DNA of 64,000 nt from an uncultured Bacteroides sp. (lineage in GTDB: Bacteria; Bacteroidota; Bacteroidia; Bacteroidales; Bacteroidaceae). The notes beneath the pieces are model-generated. The model had not been told where the DNA came from. It did not search any database and saw only the letters and a list, made by a program, of their open reading frames with translations. Position numbers and translations under genes: made by a program. Within the stretch, counting starts at the first letter, position 1; every line of letters starts with the position of its first letter. Of this stretch, positions 28,127 to 38,112 are shown piece by piece. The DNA lies in contig CAMQVH010000001.1 in NCBI GenBank assembly GCA_947038155.1, positions 1 through 64,000 on the forward strand, given 5' to 3'.

Positions 28127-29050
28127 TTAGTAATTCTTTGGATAAGAAACACCGGTCCAACATACTGTCTTGCCACCCCATACGTATGGAGCAAAGAGAT
28201 TCATCTTTCCTGAAGCATCTGTATCGCGTACATTGAACATCATGATGGCGCCATAATCACCGTAGTTTTGTGCGGCAGCTCGAATTTCTCTATCGCTAGG
28301 GATGCCTTGGGTATATTGTATTGACATACTAGCCCATTTGCTGTGTGCAAATCCGCTAGGAGCACTCCAGCCTGAACCAAAATTAGGCCACATGTAATCA
28401 GCATATTGATTGAAACCGCCGGCATAACCATAATAGAAAGCAGTGATCAGTTTGTTGGGCATTATCTCACGTAAACGTTGAATTAGTTTGCCATAGAGAG
28501 CACTGCTAGGAGAAGGGGTACCTGATATTCTTCCATACTCAGCATATTCATCATCAAAGTCCACTCCGTCGAGTCCGTAATTATTGACGCAATCGGCTAC
28601 CTGCTGCGCAAATGACTCTATCTGAGCGTCGTTCAGATTAGCGAAGCCGACACCTGTATGGTCGCCTAGCAAACCGAGCAATACTTTGATCCCTTTATCT
28701 TGCAATGGACGTACTAGTGTATTTACATTTGCCAAAATATGACTTTGGTTTGGATTGTGATACAACTCAACTGTTGAAGCCGTACCGCGAATGTTTGATG
28801 CAAACAGTATTACATGATCTACTACATAGTCTTTGGGATTGGTGCCACAGAAGTAGTATTCACCCATATTTAACGGATTAATATCGTTTGTTTCGATATA
28901 GGTGGTCAGTTTTGGAGTCTTATCGGACACAGCACGGGTAACAGTAGTTTGGGCATCTTGAGATGCTACTACCATGTCGTCATTGTTACTACAACCTGTA
29001 GCAAACAAAACCATCATCAATGTTGCAAAAACAGATAATAATTTTTTCAT
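28127..29050 (-). CDS. GH18 endo-beta-N-acetylglucosaminidase lipoprotein
   Basis: A 307-residue lipoprotein (lipobox ATGC, Cys20) of glycoside hydrolase family 18. The catalytic motif DxxDxDxE is complete: D161, D164, D166 and the acid E168 in LDGVDFDDEYAEYG, at the end of strand 4. Related enzymes (Endo F/H group, and from memory B. thetaiotaomicron BT1285) cut between the two core GlcNAc residues of N-glycans. It should act at the cell surface and release glycans for the neighbouring SusCD pair. The fine specificity (high mannose or complex) is not visible. It is the only intact enzyme of the locus. Confidence 0.88.
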   Translation of the reverse strand: MKKLLSVFATLMMVLFATGCSNNDDMVVASQDAQTTVTRAVSDKTPKLTTYIETNDINPLNMGEYYFCGTNPKDYVVDHVILFASNIRGTASTVELYHNPNQSHILANVNTLVRPLQDKGIKVLLGLLGDHTGVGFANLNDAQIESFAQQVADCVNNYGLDGVDFDDEYAEYGRISGTPSPSSALYGKLIQRLREIMPNKLITAFYYGYAGGFNQYADYMWPNFGSGWSAPSGFAHSKWASMSIQYTQGIPSDREIRAAAQNYGDYGAIMMFNVRDTDASGKMNLFAPYVWGGKTVCWTGVSYPKNY

Positions 29051-29241
29051 GATTGTTATTTTTAAAGTGTTTATAAATTTCAGTTCTTGGTCGGGCGATG
29101 CATAATCTTAATAGTTATAAATAGCCTCCTTTCTTCATTTTTTATGGTTAAACTTAATGCAATCTCAACCACTAACTGATGATAATTTTTTCTATTATTG
29201 TTAATTCTACTTTTCTAATCCAATTGTAATCGGATCATATT

Positions 29242-30855
29242 TTACCAATCTTTTCGATGAATGTTATGATCGAGACTGTTACCAAGAGAATAATGTAACA
29301 TACCTGCTGCATAATATATTTCTCCCCATGTGAAATCGTTCATGTTAAAATCCCAACCGTCGCCATCATCCATAAATTGAAGGAGGGTATAATCATTTAG
29401 CATTATTTTTACTGCATTCTCATTATCACCATACTCATTCCCAATAAGATCACTACCAAAAACAAGAATATTACTTTTTTTATTTCCAGAAGATTTCCAT
29501 TGGGCCATAGTTTTTGCTGCCAACTGTCTAATGTTAGGATTGTTAGCTGAATATCGAGGGACATTCACACTCCCGTAATGAGTCTCGTCCAATCCTGCAA
29601 TGGGCTTACGTGTATATTTGCTATAAGCCTGAGCGCTACCTTCCGGATTCGGATTGATGATTTGCAAATCTTCTGTTTGTGAGAAGTATCCGTGCCATGC
29701 ATAATCAATGTAATGACCTACTTCAATACCACCGCACTTGTTGACATCATAGAAATATTCCGTAGCATCTCCTTTATCTACCAGTGTCAGTACTTTGTCG
29801 GGCAGGGCTTCACGCAGTGCTTTTATTAGTTTGGGATATGACGTGGTGTTCATTTCCGGCATTCCTGCTTTCCCATATTTACTATCTTCATCCCACAAAT
29901 TTACTCCATCTAGATAGTAACGTTCTATTACGTCTTTTACTTGACGGACAAAGTCTGCTATCTGTGTGTCGTTCATGTTGCAAAATCCTATACCTTTACC
30001 GCCATTTTCAATACAAAGACATACTTTGCGTTCATATTCCTGGAGATGGCGAATATATTTGTCTCTATGTTCTAATACGTAAGATATGTCACTTCCTAAT
30101 TCAAGCAAAGCGCGTTGACTAGCGGCATTGTAACCTATTGTTGACCTTTTAAGGTTTACGATATTTCCCAAACTGTAAAGTTGGCTGAAGTTAACTTTTG
30201 CACCCCATGCTGCGGCAATCGATGGTTGATAAGTTTCTGTATTTACATAGAATACAGACGTCAGATTGGGCAGTAGTGGAGGAATCTCTATTGTTTCCCA
30301 TTCTGAAGGCTGGCAAGTTGTGGTCTTTATTCGAAAACTTATTCTGTAATAAATTACTTGTTTACTAGCCTGAGCTTCGATCCCCGTAGTATTTTGTGTT
30401 AATGTTATTGCCAGCAAATAAGGTGTATCAGGCTCTAGTCCTTCCGCAGAAAGATTCATACTGATGTTTTCAGATGCCATTTTTCCTGCAGGTACGGTAA
30501 GTGAACCGTTATCTTCCAAGATTACATTATCGATGGGAAATTCTTCCATTTTAGTATTGTGATCGCGGTTGTATTCCGCCACAAGTGCCGGAGATGGAAT
30601 TGCCTTAACAGTAACAGCCGTTGTCGCAGGTTTTGTCAGAGCATAACCTATTTTTTCGATAGCCGGTCCATCGTCTTCATACATGTTAATAGTAATCATA
30701 TTAGAGAAAGTTTTTCCACTATATAATTGACTTCCAACATTATTCATAGATGTCTCATCTGGTAGTGGACCCACAGCTTGCGTAATGTCTTCTGTGCATC
30801 CCGTCATCGTTGCCAGTAGCATCGAAAGAGCAAAATATTTTAATGAGTTATTCAT
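29242..30855 (-). CDS. DUF1735 plus inactivated GH18-fold lipoprotein
   Basis: A 537-residue lipoprotein (lipobox MTGC, Cys20). Residues about 45-175 form a DUF1735 domain; residues about 195-520 form a GH18-like barrel. At the catalytic position it reads YLDGVNLWDEDSKYG: D316 is kept, but D164 and D166 of the active paralogue are N319 and W321, while E323 remains. Loss of the stabilising Asp makes hydrolysis unlikely, so a glycan-binding role is inferred. It lies 191 bp before the intact GH18 gene in the same orientation. Confidence 0.82.
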   Translation of the reverse strand: MNNSLKYFALSMLLATMTGCTEDITQAVGPLPDETSMNNVGSQLYSGKTFSNMITINMYEDDGPAIEKIGYALTKPATTAVTVKAIPSPALVAEYNRDHNTKMEEFPIDNVILEDNGSLTVPAGKMASENISMNLSAEGLEPDTPYLLAITLTQNTTGIEAQASKQVIYYRISFRIKTTTCQPSEWETIEIPPLLPNLTSVFYVNTETYQPSIAAAWGAKVNFSQLYSLGNIVNLKRSTIGYNAASQRALLELGSDISYVLEHRDKYIRHLQEYERKVCLCIENGGKGIGFCNMNDTQIADFVRQVKDVIERYYLDGVNLWDEDSKYGKAGMPEMNTTSYPKLIKALREALPDKVLTLVDKGDATEYFYDVNKCGGIEVGHYIDYAWHGYFSQTEDLQIINPNPEGSAQAYSKYTRKPIAGLDETHYGSVNVPRYSANNPNIRQLAAKTMAQWKSSGNKKSNILVFGSDLIGNEYGDNENAVKIMLNDYTLLQFMDDGDGWDFNMNDFTWGEIYYAAGMLHYSLGNSLDHNIHRKDW

Positions 30856-30918
30856 AAAATTGAATTTATAGTACGTACATATAAAAATAAATTAGTTCAT
30901 TCATTACTATCACTTGCA

Positions 30919-31866
30919 TTACTTCGACGGATTCATCGTCTGTATAGCCATTCGGCTAGTCTGATAATTCATCTTAGCCTGATAGTAATCATCTCCCAAA
31001 GCATATATGGCTAGTCCACCTAAAGGGCCAAGAGATATTACACGATTGGTCATTTCTGTCACAGCGTCTAGCTTATTCAAATCTTCATCAGTCAGTTTGC
31101 TACCTATCTTTGCTGCCAGTAATAGCTTTTCTTTGGATAGCGCATAAGTTTCTAATATGTTAACCACGTGCAGTTTTAAGTTCACTGCATTTTCTATATC
31201 AGTGGTATTTAATACTACATAATCTAGCTTGCTTAGGTCGGCAGCATCTACAAACGCAGGATCTCCCTCAAACACAAGGGTCTTGCCGAAAGCTGATAAC
31301 TTGGATACAATCAGTCGGGCTGCCTCTTTACGTGCTGCTTGCTCGGCATCGGTTCCACCATAGCTTGGTAATCCGTTGAAAGCAAAGCCGTCCAGTTTAA
31401 GTTCTGTAGCAGTGGCTACTGCCTTATCCAACCATGTACTTAGCGCAGCTGCGTCGGCAAGTTCCGTCATTTTCTTGGCATAATCTACCAGATAAAGCAC
31501 ACGGGTACTTTTCTCTTGTAGTGAAGGGATATCTTCACGGTCGTAAGCAGTTATGTTTTCTGAATTAGCCAAAGTCACAATATCCAGCGAGTCGGGTACT
31601 GAGCGTAAATAAGCACCTTCATTTTTGGATTGTTCAGTGCCATTCTCAAAGCTGCCATATGTTATATAATGTGTGCGCTCTTGTTTGTAGATGCGTAGCG
31701 ACTCCATATAACGTGCCCAAAGTTCGGGATTTTGATCCTTGGCATGCTGAGGGTCAATATCTACGGCTTCTATATCATTCCAGTCGCTGCATGAGGCAGA
31801 CAATATGAGAATCAACAACAGGAACAATCCGCTATATAATTTATTAATTGAGATTTTCATTTTCAT
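30919..31866 (-). CDS. GH18-fold lipoprotein without catalytic residues (surface glycan-binding protein)
   Basis: A 315-residue lipoprotein (lipobox SASC, Cys26). The barrel pattern of GH18 is visible (LDIVTLANSENITAYDREDIPSLQEKSTRVLYLVDY), but at the active site the sequence is LDGFAFNGLPSYG: only D159 remains of DxxDxDxE. It therefore cannot be a standard GH18 enzyme and probably binds glycan next to SusD. It lies 49 bp after susD. Similar non-catalytic GH18-like proteins are known as surface glycan-binding proteins in Bacteroides loci. Confidence 0.8.
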   Translation of the reverse strand: MKMKISINKLYSGLFLLLILILSASCSDWNDIEAVDIDPQHAKDQNPELWARYMESLRIYKQERTHYITYGSFENGTEQSKNEGAYLRSVPDSLDIVTLANSENITAYDREDIPSLQEKSTRVLYLVDYAKKMTELADAAALSTWLDKAVATATELKLDGFAFNGLPSYGGTDAEQAARKEAARLIVSKLSAFGKTLVFEGDPAFVDAADLSKLDYVVLNTTDIENAVNLKLHVVNILETYALSKEKLLLAAKIGSKLTDEDLNKLDAVTEMTNRVISLGPLGGLAIYALGDDYYQAKMNYQTSRMAIQTMNPSK

Positions 31867-31915
31867 GTCTTTTATGTATATAAGTTTTTATTGTAGTCAG
31901 GAAATTATCCTTTTT

Positions 31916-33508
31916 CTATCGTGGCTTTTTATCCCACCACAGGCGCGTAGCTCCATTGTCGGCTCCTCCTAACATATTAATAGCTTCCAAAATATTAGCC
32001 TTGTTTTCGGAGTATTCTGTGGGTGGGTACCATAAGCGACGAATCTTTTCTTTGCTGTCATCAATGACACCACCGCTATTGTTTACTACTACAGGTAGCA
32101 ATTTAGGATAACCCGTACGACGGTATTCACTCCATGCCTCTACGGTGCAGGGAAACATGGCTATCCACTTTTGGGTAATGATTCGTTCCAGATTAGCTTC
32201 GTCGTTGGAATTACCATCTTGCCATGCTATGGTGATACTGCTGGTTTGGCCGGCAGAGTAGGAGTCTGTTGGATCAGTATAGGCTTGTGGTTGACTGGTA
32301 GCATCGGCAATGTAGGTGTCAGCGCCACTTACTCCATATTGTTCGAAAGAAAGATTGATAGCCTGCTCGTACAAAGCTTTGGCTTCGCCACCCATACTCC
32401 ATCCGCGTAAAGCACCTTCGGCACGTAAGAAAGTGATTTCAGCAGCGTTTATCCACATATACGGACTGGTAGTGGATGTTATAGGTTTGCTGTAACGGTC
32501 TTTCACATTATCTTTATTAGGTACGTCGATGCCAATACGGACACCAGCGTAGCCGTCTACATCGGTTGGTTTACCACCGACAGTTTCTTTCACCTTTACA
32601 GTAGTAAACATTTTCTCGCGACGAGGATCATTATATCCATTCATGTAGCAGATAATATCCGCACCTACACGATGGTCATTCCAATCGTTGAAGATCATAG
32701 ACGCACGGTTTTCTTCCACAGTCAACAGGGCATTGTCGTCATTGCTTGTGATAACTCCTGCTTGTACGGCTGCTTCTGCCACCTGTTGTGCAGTGATCGG
32801 ATCAACGTAAGCCATACGCAGGGCAAAACGTAATTTCAGAGAGTTAGCATACTTATACCATTTGCTCATATTACCGTAATAAACGTCATCGAACTTGCGG
32901 AACGTTTCAGGATCAAGGTCGAGATTCTCTTTCAAAACATCGGTAACCTCATTCAACTCTTTCAGCATCTGCTTGTACACCTCTTCCTGAGAGTCGTAAG
33001 GTACAGAAAGTGATATGCCGCCTAACTTATCCACTACTTTGCTATAAGGAATAGGGCCGAACATATCTGTTACACGATGCATGATAGCTACCCGTAGTAG
33101 CTTACCCAGTGCCAATGCTACCGGGTCGTCACTTTGATCTTGTAAGTCGCGGTAGTAAGGATAGGTATTGGTGATAACAGTAGAAAAGGTAGCCTCAATC
33201 CAGTCTACAGATGGGTTGTAGGTTTCAAATTTCGTTGTCCACGGATTGATAGCACCGAAGTATCCGGCAAATGGACCTGCGGCTAATGCTTCTATGAACT
33301 GATAGCTGTGTTCCTGGGTGGGAATGACAAGGCCCTGCAAACCTCTCAGCGTGGTGCCTAAGTTGTAGTTCTCACGTTCTTGCTCTTGCTTGGTTACTTG
33401 GTAGTCCTTGGAGTTGATCTTGTCGAAGTTGTCCGTACAAGCGGTTCCACTAGCAAGGAGTAGGGCAAGAGAGAACATCTTCAGGATAGATGTCATTGGT
33501 TGTTTCAT
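31916..33508 (-). CDS. SusD-like outer-membrane glycan-binding lipoprotein
   Basis: A 530-residue RagB/SusD family lipoprotein (lipobox GTAC, Cys24). Features are the early helix LRGLQGLVIPTQEHSYQF, the YKQMLKELNEV and NSLKLRFALRMAYVDP tetratricopeptide-like helices, FLRAEGALRGWSMGGEAKALYEQAINLSFEQYG and the terminal WYPPTEYSENKANILEAI. It caps the SusC barrel and captures oligosaccharides. It follows susC by 20 bp, the usual obligate pair. Confidence 0.95.
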   Translation of the reverse strand: MKQPMTSILKMFSLALLLASGTACTDNFDKINSKDYQVTKQEQERENYNLGTTLRGLQGLVIPTQEHSYQFIEALAAGPFAGYFGAINPWTTKFETYNPSVDWIEATFSTVITNTYPYYRDLQDQSDDPVALALGKLLRVAIMHRVTDMFGPIPYSKVVDKLGGISLSVPYDSQEEVYKQMLKELNEVTDVLKENLDLDPETFRKFDDVYYGNMSKWYKYANSLKLRFALRMAYVDPITAQQVAEAAVQAGVITSNDDNALLTVEENRASMIFNDWNDHRVGADIICYMNGYNDPRREKMFTTVKVKETVGGKPTDVDGYAGVRIGIDVPNKDNVKDRYSKPITSTTSPYMWINAAEITFLRAEGALRGWSMGGEAKALYEQAINLSFEQYGVSGADTYIADATSQPQAYTDPTDSYSAGQTSSITIAWQDGNSNDEANLERIITQKWIAMFPCTVEAWSEYRRTGYPKLLPVVVNNSGGVIDDSKEKIRRLWYPPTEYSENKANILEAINMLGGADNGATRLWWDKKPR

Positions 33509-33528
33509 ACTATATAGAATTTAATTCG

Positions 33529-36500
33529 TTAAAAGGTAATTTTGACATTCACGCCGATATTGCGGGTGCTCGGCAGCATGAAGTAGTCGATACCCTGATA
33601 GTAGTTATCGGTAGTAGCTACGGCTTCGGGATCGAAAGGAGCCTTGTTATAAATCATCCATAGGTTACGGCCTACCACAGACACTTGGATATCGCATGCG
33701 TTACCCAGCCACTTGCGTGGAATGGTATAACCGAGACTAGCTTCCTGCAAGCGTACATTGGTAGCACTGTATGTGTAATATTGTGGAAGTCCACTCTCGC
33801 TGCCGATTGCTGTATAGTAGGTCTGAGCATCTACAAGAGTACGTCCGTTCAACAGTACACCTCCTTTGTCACGTGCCAATGCCGAACGTTCGGAAACGCC
33901 GTATTGATCCATGGCTGCTTCGGTAGCAGAGTAAACGATGCCACCAATGCGTGCTGTAATAAGTGCGCTGAGGCTGATTCCTTTCCATGAGAAATGATTG
34001 TTCCATGCCAGATTTGCTTTCGGGAATACGGTACCTAACTTGATATCGTCAAGGTTGTTTTCTACTACCAGTGCACCGGAAGGGTCAATTTCTACCATAC
34101 CATTATTGTCACGTTTCAAGTCGGACTGTGAGTAAAGGTCGCCCAATGTTCCGCCCTCTTTCAATATAAATTTGGCCTTACCCAATTTGCCTATTTCCAA
34201 ACGGTCTTTATTAATAATCTCACCTGTTTCGGGGTGCAGATAGTCTCTTACCAGTTCCTTGATTTCATTTTTGTTGTGGCTCAAGGTGAAGTTACTATCC
34301 CAATGGAAATTATTGTTCCATGTATGATTATATCCCAGCGAGAGTTCAATACCGGTATTGCGTACGTAACCTGTTTGCAGATAGATAGTACTGTAGCCTG
34401 ACGATACGGAAATCTGCGGATCGAACGTCTGGTTGAATGTATTGGCAAGATACCAGGACAGCCCGAGATTGAAATCCTTGAAAAGGCGCATATCCAGACC
34501 TAATTCCCAAGAATTGGTACGTTCCGGTTTCAGATCACCGATAGGATAATGTGTCTTTGGTTTCCATCCTTGATTGGTTTCGTCATACTCGTAAGTAGGT
34601 GATGTCAGATTGCGCGGATAAGGCATACCGACGGAACTGAATGAACCACGTACTTTCATATAGTCGATGAAAGCGGGGAGTTGCACCATCTCTGATATGA
34701 CACCGGAAAGACCGACAGAAGGATAGAAGAAGGAAGAAGTAGACGAGTTGGCAAGCTGTGAAGCCCAGTCGTTACGTCCGGTTAACGTTAGATAGAGCAT
34801 ACTTTTCCAACCAACTTCCACGCTGGCAAAGATAGATTGTGTCTGTTCCTGCCATTCGTCCTGACGGGCTTTTTTCTTGGTGTTATCAAGGTCGTAAACA
34901 TTGAATACGTTGGGAATACCCTTTTCGCGTATCGGTCCACGATAACTTAGGTCGTCATACTTATTGTTCATGATGCTGGTACCTATGTTTGCTACCAATG
35001 AGTAGTCGCCAAAACGCTTGTTGATGTTGACGAGTGCGTCAGCATAAGCTTGGCTTTCATCAGGTTTTTCTATGGCATAGTAACCTTGTGTACTACCTTC
35101 GGTTAGTGTGGTGTTAGAACTTGCGTAAAGTTTTTGTTCGTATTTGGTATTGGAATTGTCTATACGTACACGTCCTGAGATATTCAGCCAGTCGGTTATA
35201 TCGTAACTTAATGCTGCGGACAGCATATAACGTTTCTTTTGGTTGAGGCGCAGATTGCGGTAGGCGATCCAGTAAGGGTTTTGCATACGAAGATCACCTT
35301 CACCTTGCGGCCAAAACATGGTGTTGATTTTGCGTGTCGGGTCCCAGCGCTCAAACACTTTGGTAAGACTGAAATCATCACCGCGCGGAAACAGATAAAC
35401 GGGCACGATCGGGTTAGAATAAACACCTTGATTGGTCATGTTACGGTCGTTCTGGATGATATAGCTGGCGCCTACATCGAGTTTCATCTTACCATCCAGA
35501 AAGCTCGTTGTATTGCGAAAGTTGAAATTGTAACGGTTATAACGATTGTTGGGTACGATACCTTCGGAATTTACTGCGGCGGCTGAGAAGAAAGTCTGAT
35601 TCTTCTCTGTTCCGGTGGAGAGTGTGACGGAATTGGTAAAGATTAATCCTGTATCGAAGAAATCCTTTGGTTCAAACCCTGTGCGTGATGCTTCATTCAA
35701 TAATGATCCCCAACTCAAAGTGCTGGAACCTGCTGTCTTGCCTCGGCTACCTGTCCCATAGCGATTCTGGAACTGAGGAAGTACGAATGGTTTAGAGAAC
35801 TCAGTATTACTGTTGACAGATACTTGTAGTTTTCCTACTTGTCCTCGTTTGGTAGTGATAACGATGGCACCATTAGCTGCATTGCTACCATAGAGGGCGG
35901 CTGCAGCGGCACCTGTCAGTACGGAAATACTTTCTATATCATCCGGATTCAAGTCTGCAATGCTTTCGGACTTACCGCGGGAATCAAATTCCGTTCCACC
36001 TCCACCTCCAAAATTGAACATCGGAATTCCATCAATAACATATAGTGCATTACTGCTCTGTTCGATAGATTTTGTACCGCGCATCACTACTTTACTAGCT
36101 CCGCCCACACCGGAGGAACTACTATTGATATTGACACCAGCTACCTTACCGTTCAGGCTGTTGATGAAATTAGCATCCTTGATGCCAGAAATCGCATCAG
36201 CCTTCACCTGCTGCACATTGTAGCTCAGTGCCTTTTGTTCGCGTTTAATGCCGAGAGCGGTGACTACCACTTCGTTCAGCTGTTTAGTGTCACTCACTAA
36301 TCTTATTTCGTAGATATTCTTATCTGTTATTTTCACAGTTTGAGGCGTATATCCCACATAAGTGAAGCTTAATGTACTACCTTGGGGAGCCATTATATTG
36401 AAATTTCCATCAATATCGGTGATTGCACCTACGGAGCTTCCTTCTACTTTTATATTCACTCCGATCAGTGGTTCATTGTTTTCGTCAATGACCATTCCAC

Positions 36501-36870
36501 TTACTTTTTTTGCAGGAGTTTCTTTTGGCTTTTTGTCGGGAATAATCATGATATACTTATCTTTGAACTGATAAGTAAATCCACTTCCTTGGAGGATTTG
36601 TTTAAGGGCATTCTCTAATGCCACAGCTTTTAGGTCAAGATTTAAAACAGGCTTGTTTTTCAGTTGCGAATCATTGTATCCGACAGAATAATCGGATTGT
36701 CTTTCTACTTCCTTAAGTGCCTCGATAACAGATATATTTTTCTTCTGAATCGTGATCTTGGCACTATTTTGTGCAAAGGAGGGTGTTTGCATCATCAACA
36801 AACAGAAAAAAAGTAAAAAACTTCTTCCCTTTGCGGTTTGATCTACTATAAATTCATAAATTTGTAGCAT
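33529..36870 (-). CDS. SusC-like TonB-dependent transporter with STN signalling domain
   Basis: A 1113-residue outer-membrane transporter. Signal peptide 1-33; STN domain about 37-110 (ITIQKKNISVIEALKEVERQSDYSVGYND); CarboxypepD_reg-like domain about 122-192 (VSGMVIDENNEPLIGVNIKVEGS); plug from about 200 (NEVVVTALGIKREQKALSYNV); then the 22-strand barrel ending in STRNIGVNVKITF with a C-terminal Phe. The STN domain is the part that signals to FecR anti-sigma factors, matching the sigma/anti-sigma genes directly upstream. It imports glycans using TonB energy. Confidence 0.95.
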   Translation of the reverse strand: MLQIYEFIVDQTAKGRSFLLFFCLLMMQTPSFAQNSAKITIQKKNISVIEALKEVERQSDYSVGYNDSQLKNKPVLNLDLKAVALENALKQILQGSGFTYQFKDKYIMIIPDKKPKETPAKKVSGMVIDENNEPLIGVNIKVEGSSVGAITDIDGNFNIMAPQGSTLSFTYVGYTPQTVKITDKNIYEIRLVSDTKQLNEVVVTALGIKREQKALSYNVQQVKADAISGIKDANFINSLNGKVAGVNINSSSSGVGGASKVVMRGTKSIEQSSNALYVIDGIPMFNFGGGGGTEFDSRGKSESIADLNPDDIESISVLTGAAAAALYGSNAANGAIVITTKRGQVGKLQVSVNSNTEFSKPFVLPQFQNRYGTGSRGKTAGSSTLSWGSLLNEASRTGFEPKDFFDTGLIFTNSVTLSTGTEKNQTFFSAAAVNSEGIVPNNRYNRYNFNFRNTTSFLDGKMKLDVGASYIIQNDRNMTNQGVYSNPIVPVYLFPRGDDFSLTKVFERWDPTRKINTMFWPQGEGDLRMQNPYWIAYRNLRLNQKKRYMLSAALSYDITDWLNISGRVRIDNSNTKYEQKLYASSNTTLTEGSTQGYYAIEKPDESQAYADALVNINKRFGDYSLVANIGTSIMNNKYDDLSYRGPIREKGIPNVFNVYDLDNTKKKARQDEWQEQTQSIFASVEVGWKSMLYLTLTGRNDWASQLANSSTSSFFYPSVGLSGVISEMVQLPAFIDYMKVRGSFSSVGMPYPRNLTSPTYEYDETNQGWKPKTHYPIGDLKPERTNSWELGLDMRLFKDFNLGLSWYLANTFNQTFDPQISVSSGYSTIYLQTGYVRNTGIELSLGYNHTWNNNFHWDSNFTLSHNKNEIKELVRDYLHPETGEIINKDRLEIGKLGKAKFILKEGGTLGDLYSQSDLKRDNNGMVEIDPSGALVVENNLDDIKLGTVFPKANLAWNNHFSWKGISLSALITARIGGIVYSATEAAMDQYGVSERSALARDKGGVLLNGRTLVDAQTYYTAIGSESGLPQYYTYSATNVRLQEASLGYTIPRKWLGNACDIQVSVVGRNLWMIYNKAPFDPEAVATTDNYYQGIDYFMLPSTRNIGVNVKITF

Positions 36871-37066
36871 TTTCTTAGTATTAGGTTATTAACTAAATTA
36901 TTTCACGGTAATTGAATAGAGTAAAACTCTAATATTGAGAATCTTGATTTCATATCCGGGATAGAGTTAGGGCTCCGTTCCGGATACTTTTTTGCATGAG
37001 TCTTTAGTGGTTAAAAAGGTTATTATATTGTTGTTTTTTTACTGTTTTGTTTTTGGGGGATAGCCA

Positions 37067-38053
37067 TTATTTGGGGATTAAATAACAGCGGTCTCCTTGT
37101 ATCTTATAGTTCATTTGGCCTACCACATTTACTATCACATCCATAACCTCAGATAGTGGTGCCTGGTCTTTAAACCGGAAACTGTATCTGTCGTCTTTCA
37201 GCGTTTTGAGCTGATACTCGAATGTATAAGGATATTTACGTTCAAGGATTGTGATGATATCTTTGACGGACATTTCTCTGAACACAAGTTCTCCACGTTG
37301 CCAGGCGGTAACTTCTTTCATATCCGGATGGTCCAGGCTATGGTAATGAGTATTTTTGTTATAAGCCAGCTGCTCATTCGGTTTTAGAATCACCTGCGAT
37401 TTTAAATCATTGTATTCTACCAATACGCTTCCTGAAATCAATGTGGCTGCCAACACCGGATTTTCCGGATAAGCCGAAACGTTGAACTCCGTACCCAACG
37501 CCGTCACCTGAAAATCATTGGACTTGACGATGAACGGATGTTTCTTATCCGGTTTAACTTTAAAGTTAGCTTCACCGATCAAAAAGACACTACGATCTTT
37601 CCCGGTAAAGTTTTGTGGATATAAAAGTGTACTTTGTGAGTTCAGCTGTACCTGAGTTCCATCGGGTAAAGTGAGAGTCCTTATTTCAGCAGTAGGAATG
37701 TATTGCTGAATAAGAGTTTCTTGTATTTCTTTGCCGATGGTAGAAAGGTAAACAGAAGAAGCCGCTACTAAAAAGAAAACCGCAGCGGCAGCCTGCCATT
37801 TATGAATCGGTCGGATTGTTCTTTTTCGTTGTATGGGAGGTATTCCGGCATTCTTTTTCAAAAGTTCATAAGCCTCCTGCATGTCGGTTGCAGTTCTCTG
37901 TTTATGAGCCTCATCCCATAATTTTTGTAATGCTTCGTCTTTTTCGGAAGTATGCTCTTCATCTACCAGCCACTTGTAGAAATCTTGCTGGGTCGATTCC
38001 GGATAGTCGTTTCCGGTGAATAATGTTATTATTTTCTGAAAGTAATTCTTCAT
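37067..38053 (-). CDS. FecR-family anti-sigma factor
   Basis: A 328-residue inner-membrane anti-sigma factor. The cytoplasmic N-terminal part (1-85) has the WxxxPESTQQDFYKWLVDEEH-like sigma-binding region, one membrane helix lies at about 86-104, and the periplasmic part carries the FecR domain (IRTLTLPDGTQVQLNSQSTLLYPQNF, about 115-225) and a C-terminal DUF4974-like domain (VKDIITILERKYPYTFEYQ, about 250-325). It should hold the ECF sigma factor until the STN domain of SusC reports bound glycan. It lies 59 bp after the sigma gene. Confidence 0.93.
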   Translation of the reverse strand: MKNYFQKIITLFTGNDYPESTQQDFYKWLVDEEHTSEKDEALQKLWDEAHKQRTATDMQEAYELLKKNAGIPPIQRKRTIRPIHKWQAAAAVFFLVAASSVYLSTIGKEIQETLIQQYIPTAEIRTLTLPDGTQVQLNSQSTLLYPQNFTGKDRSVFLIGEANFKVKPDKKHPFIVKSNDFQVTALGTEFNVSAYPENPVLAATLISGSVLVEYNDLKSQVILKPNEQLAYNKNTHYHSLDHPDMKEVTAWQRGELVFREMSVKDIITILERKYPYTFEYQLKTLKDDRYSFRFKDQAPLSEVMDVIVNVVGQMNYKIQGDRCYLIPK

Positions 38054-38112
38054 ATTGAGGTATTAATGTTATAACTGTTATATTAATACTTCAATTAACT
38101 AAGGCAGCTTAC

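Noticed and set aside
29242..30855. Second active GH18 endoglycosidase
   Set aside because: The DxxDxDxE motif reads D-G-V-N-L-W-D-E, so two of the three aspartates needed for catalysis are lost.
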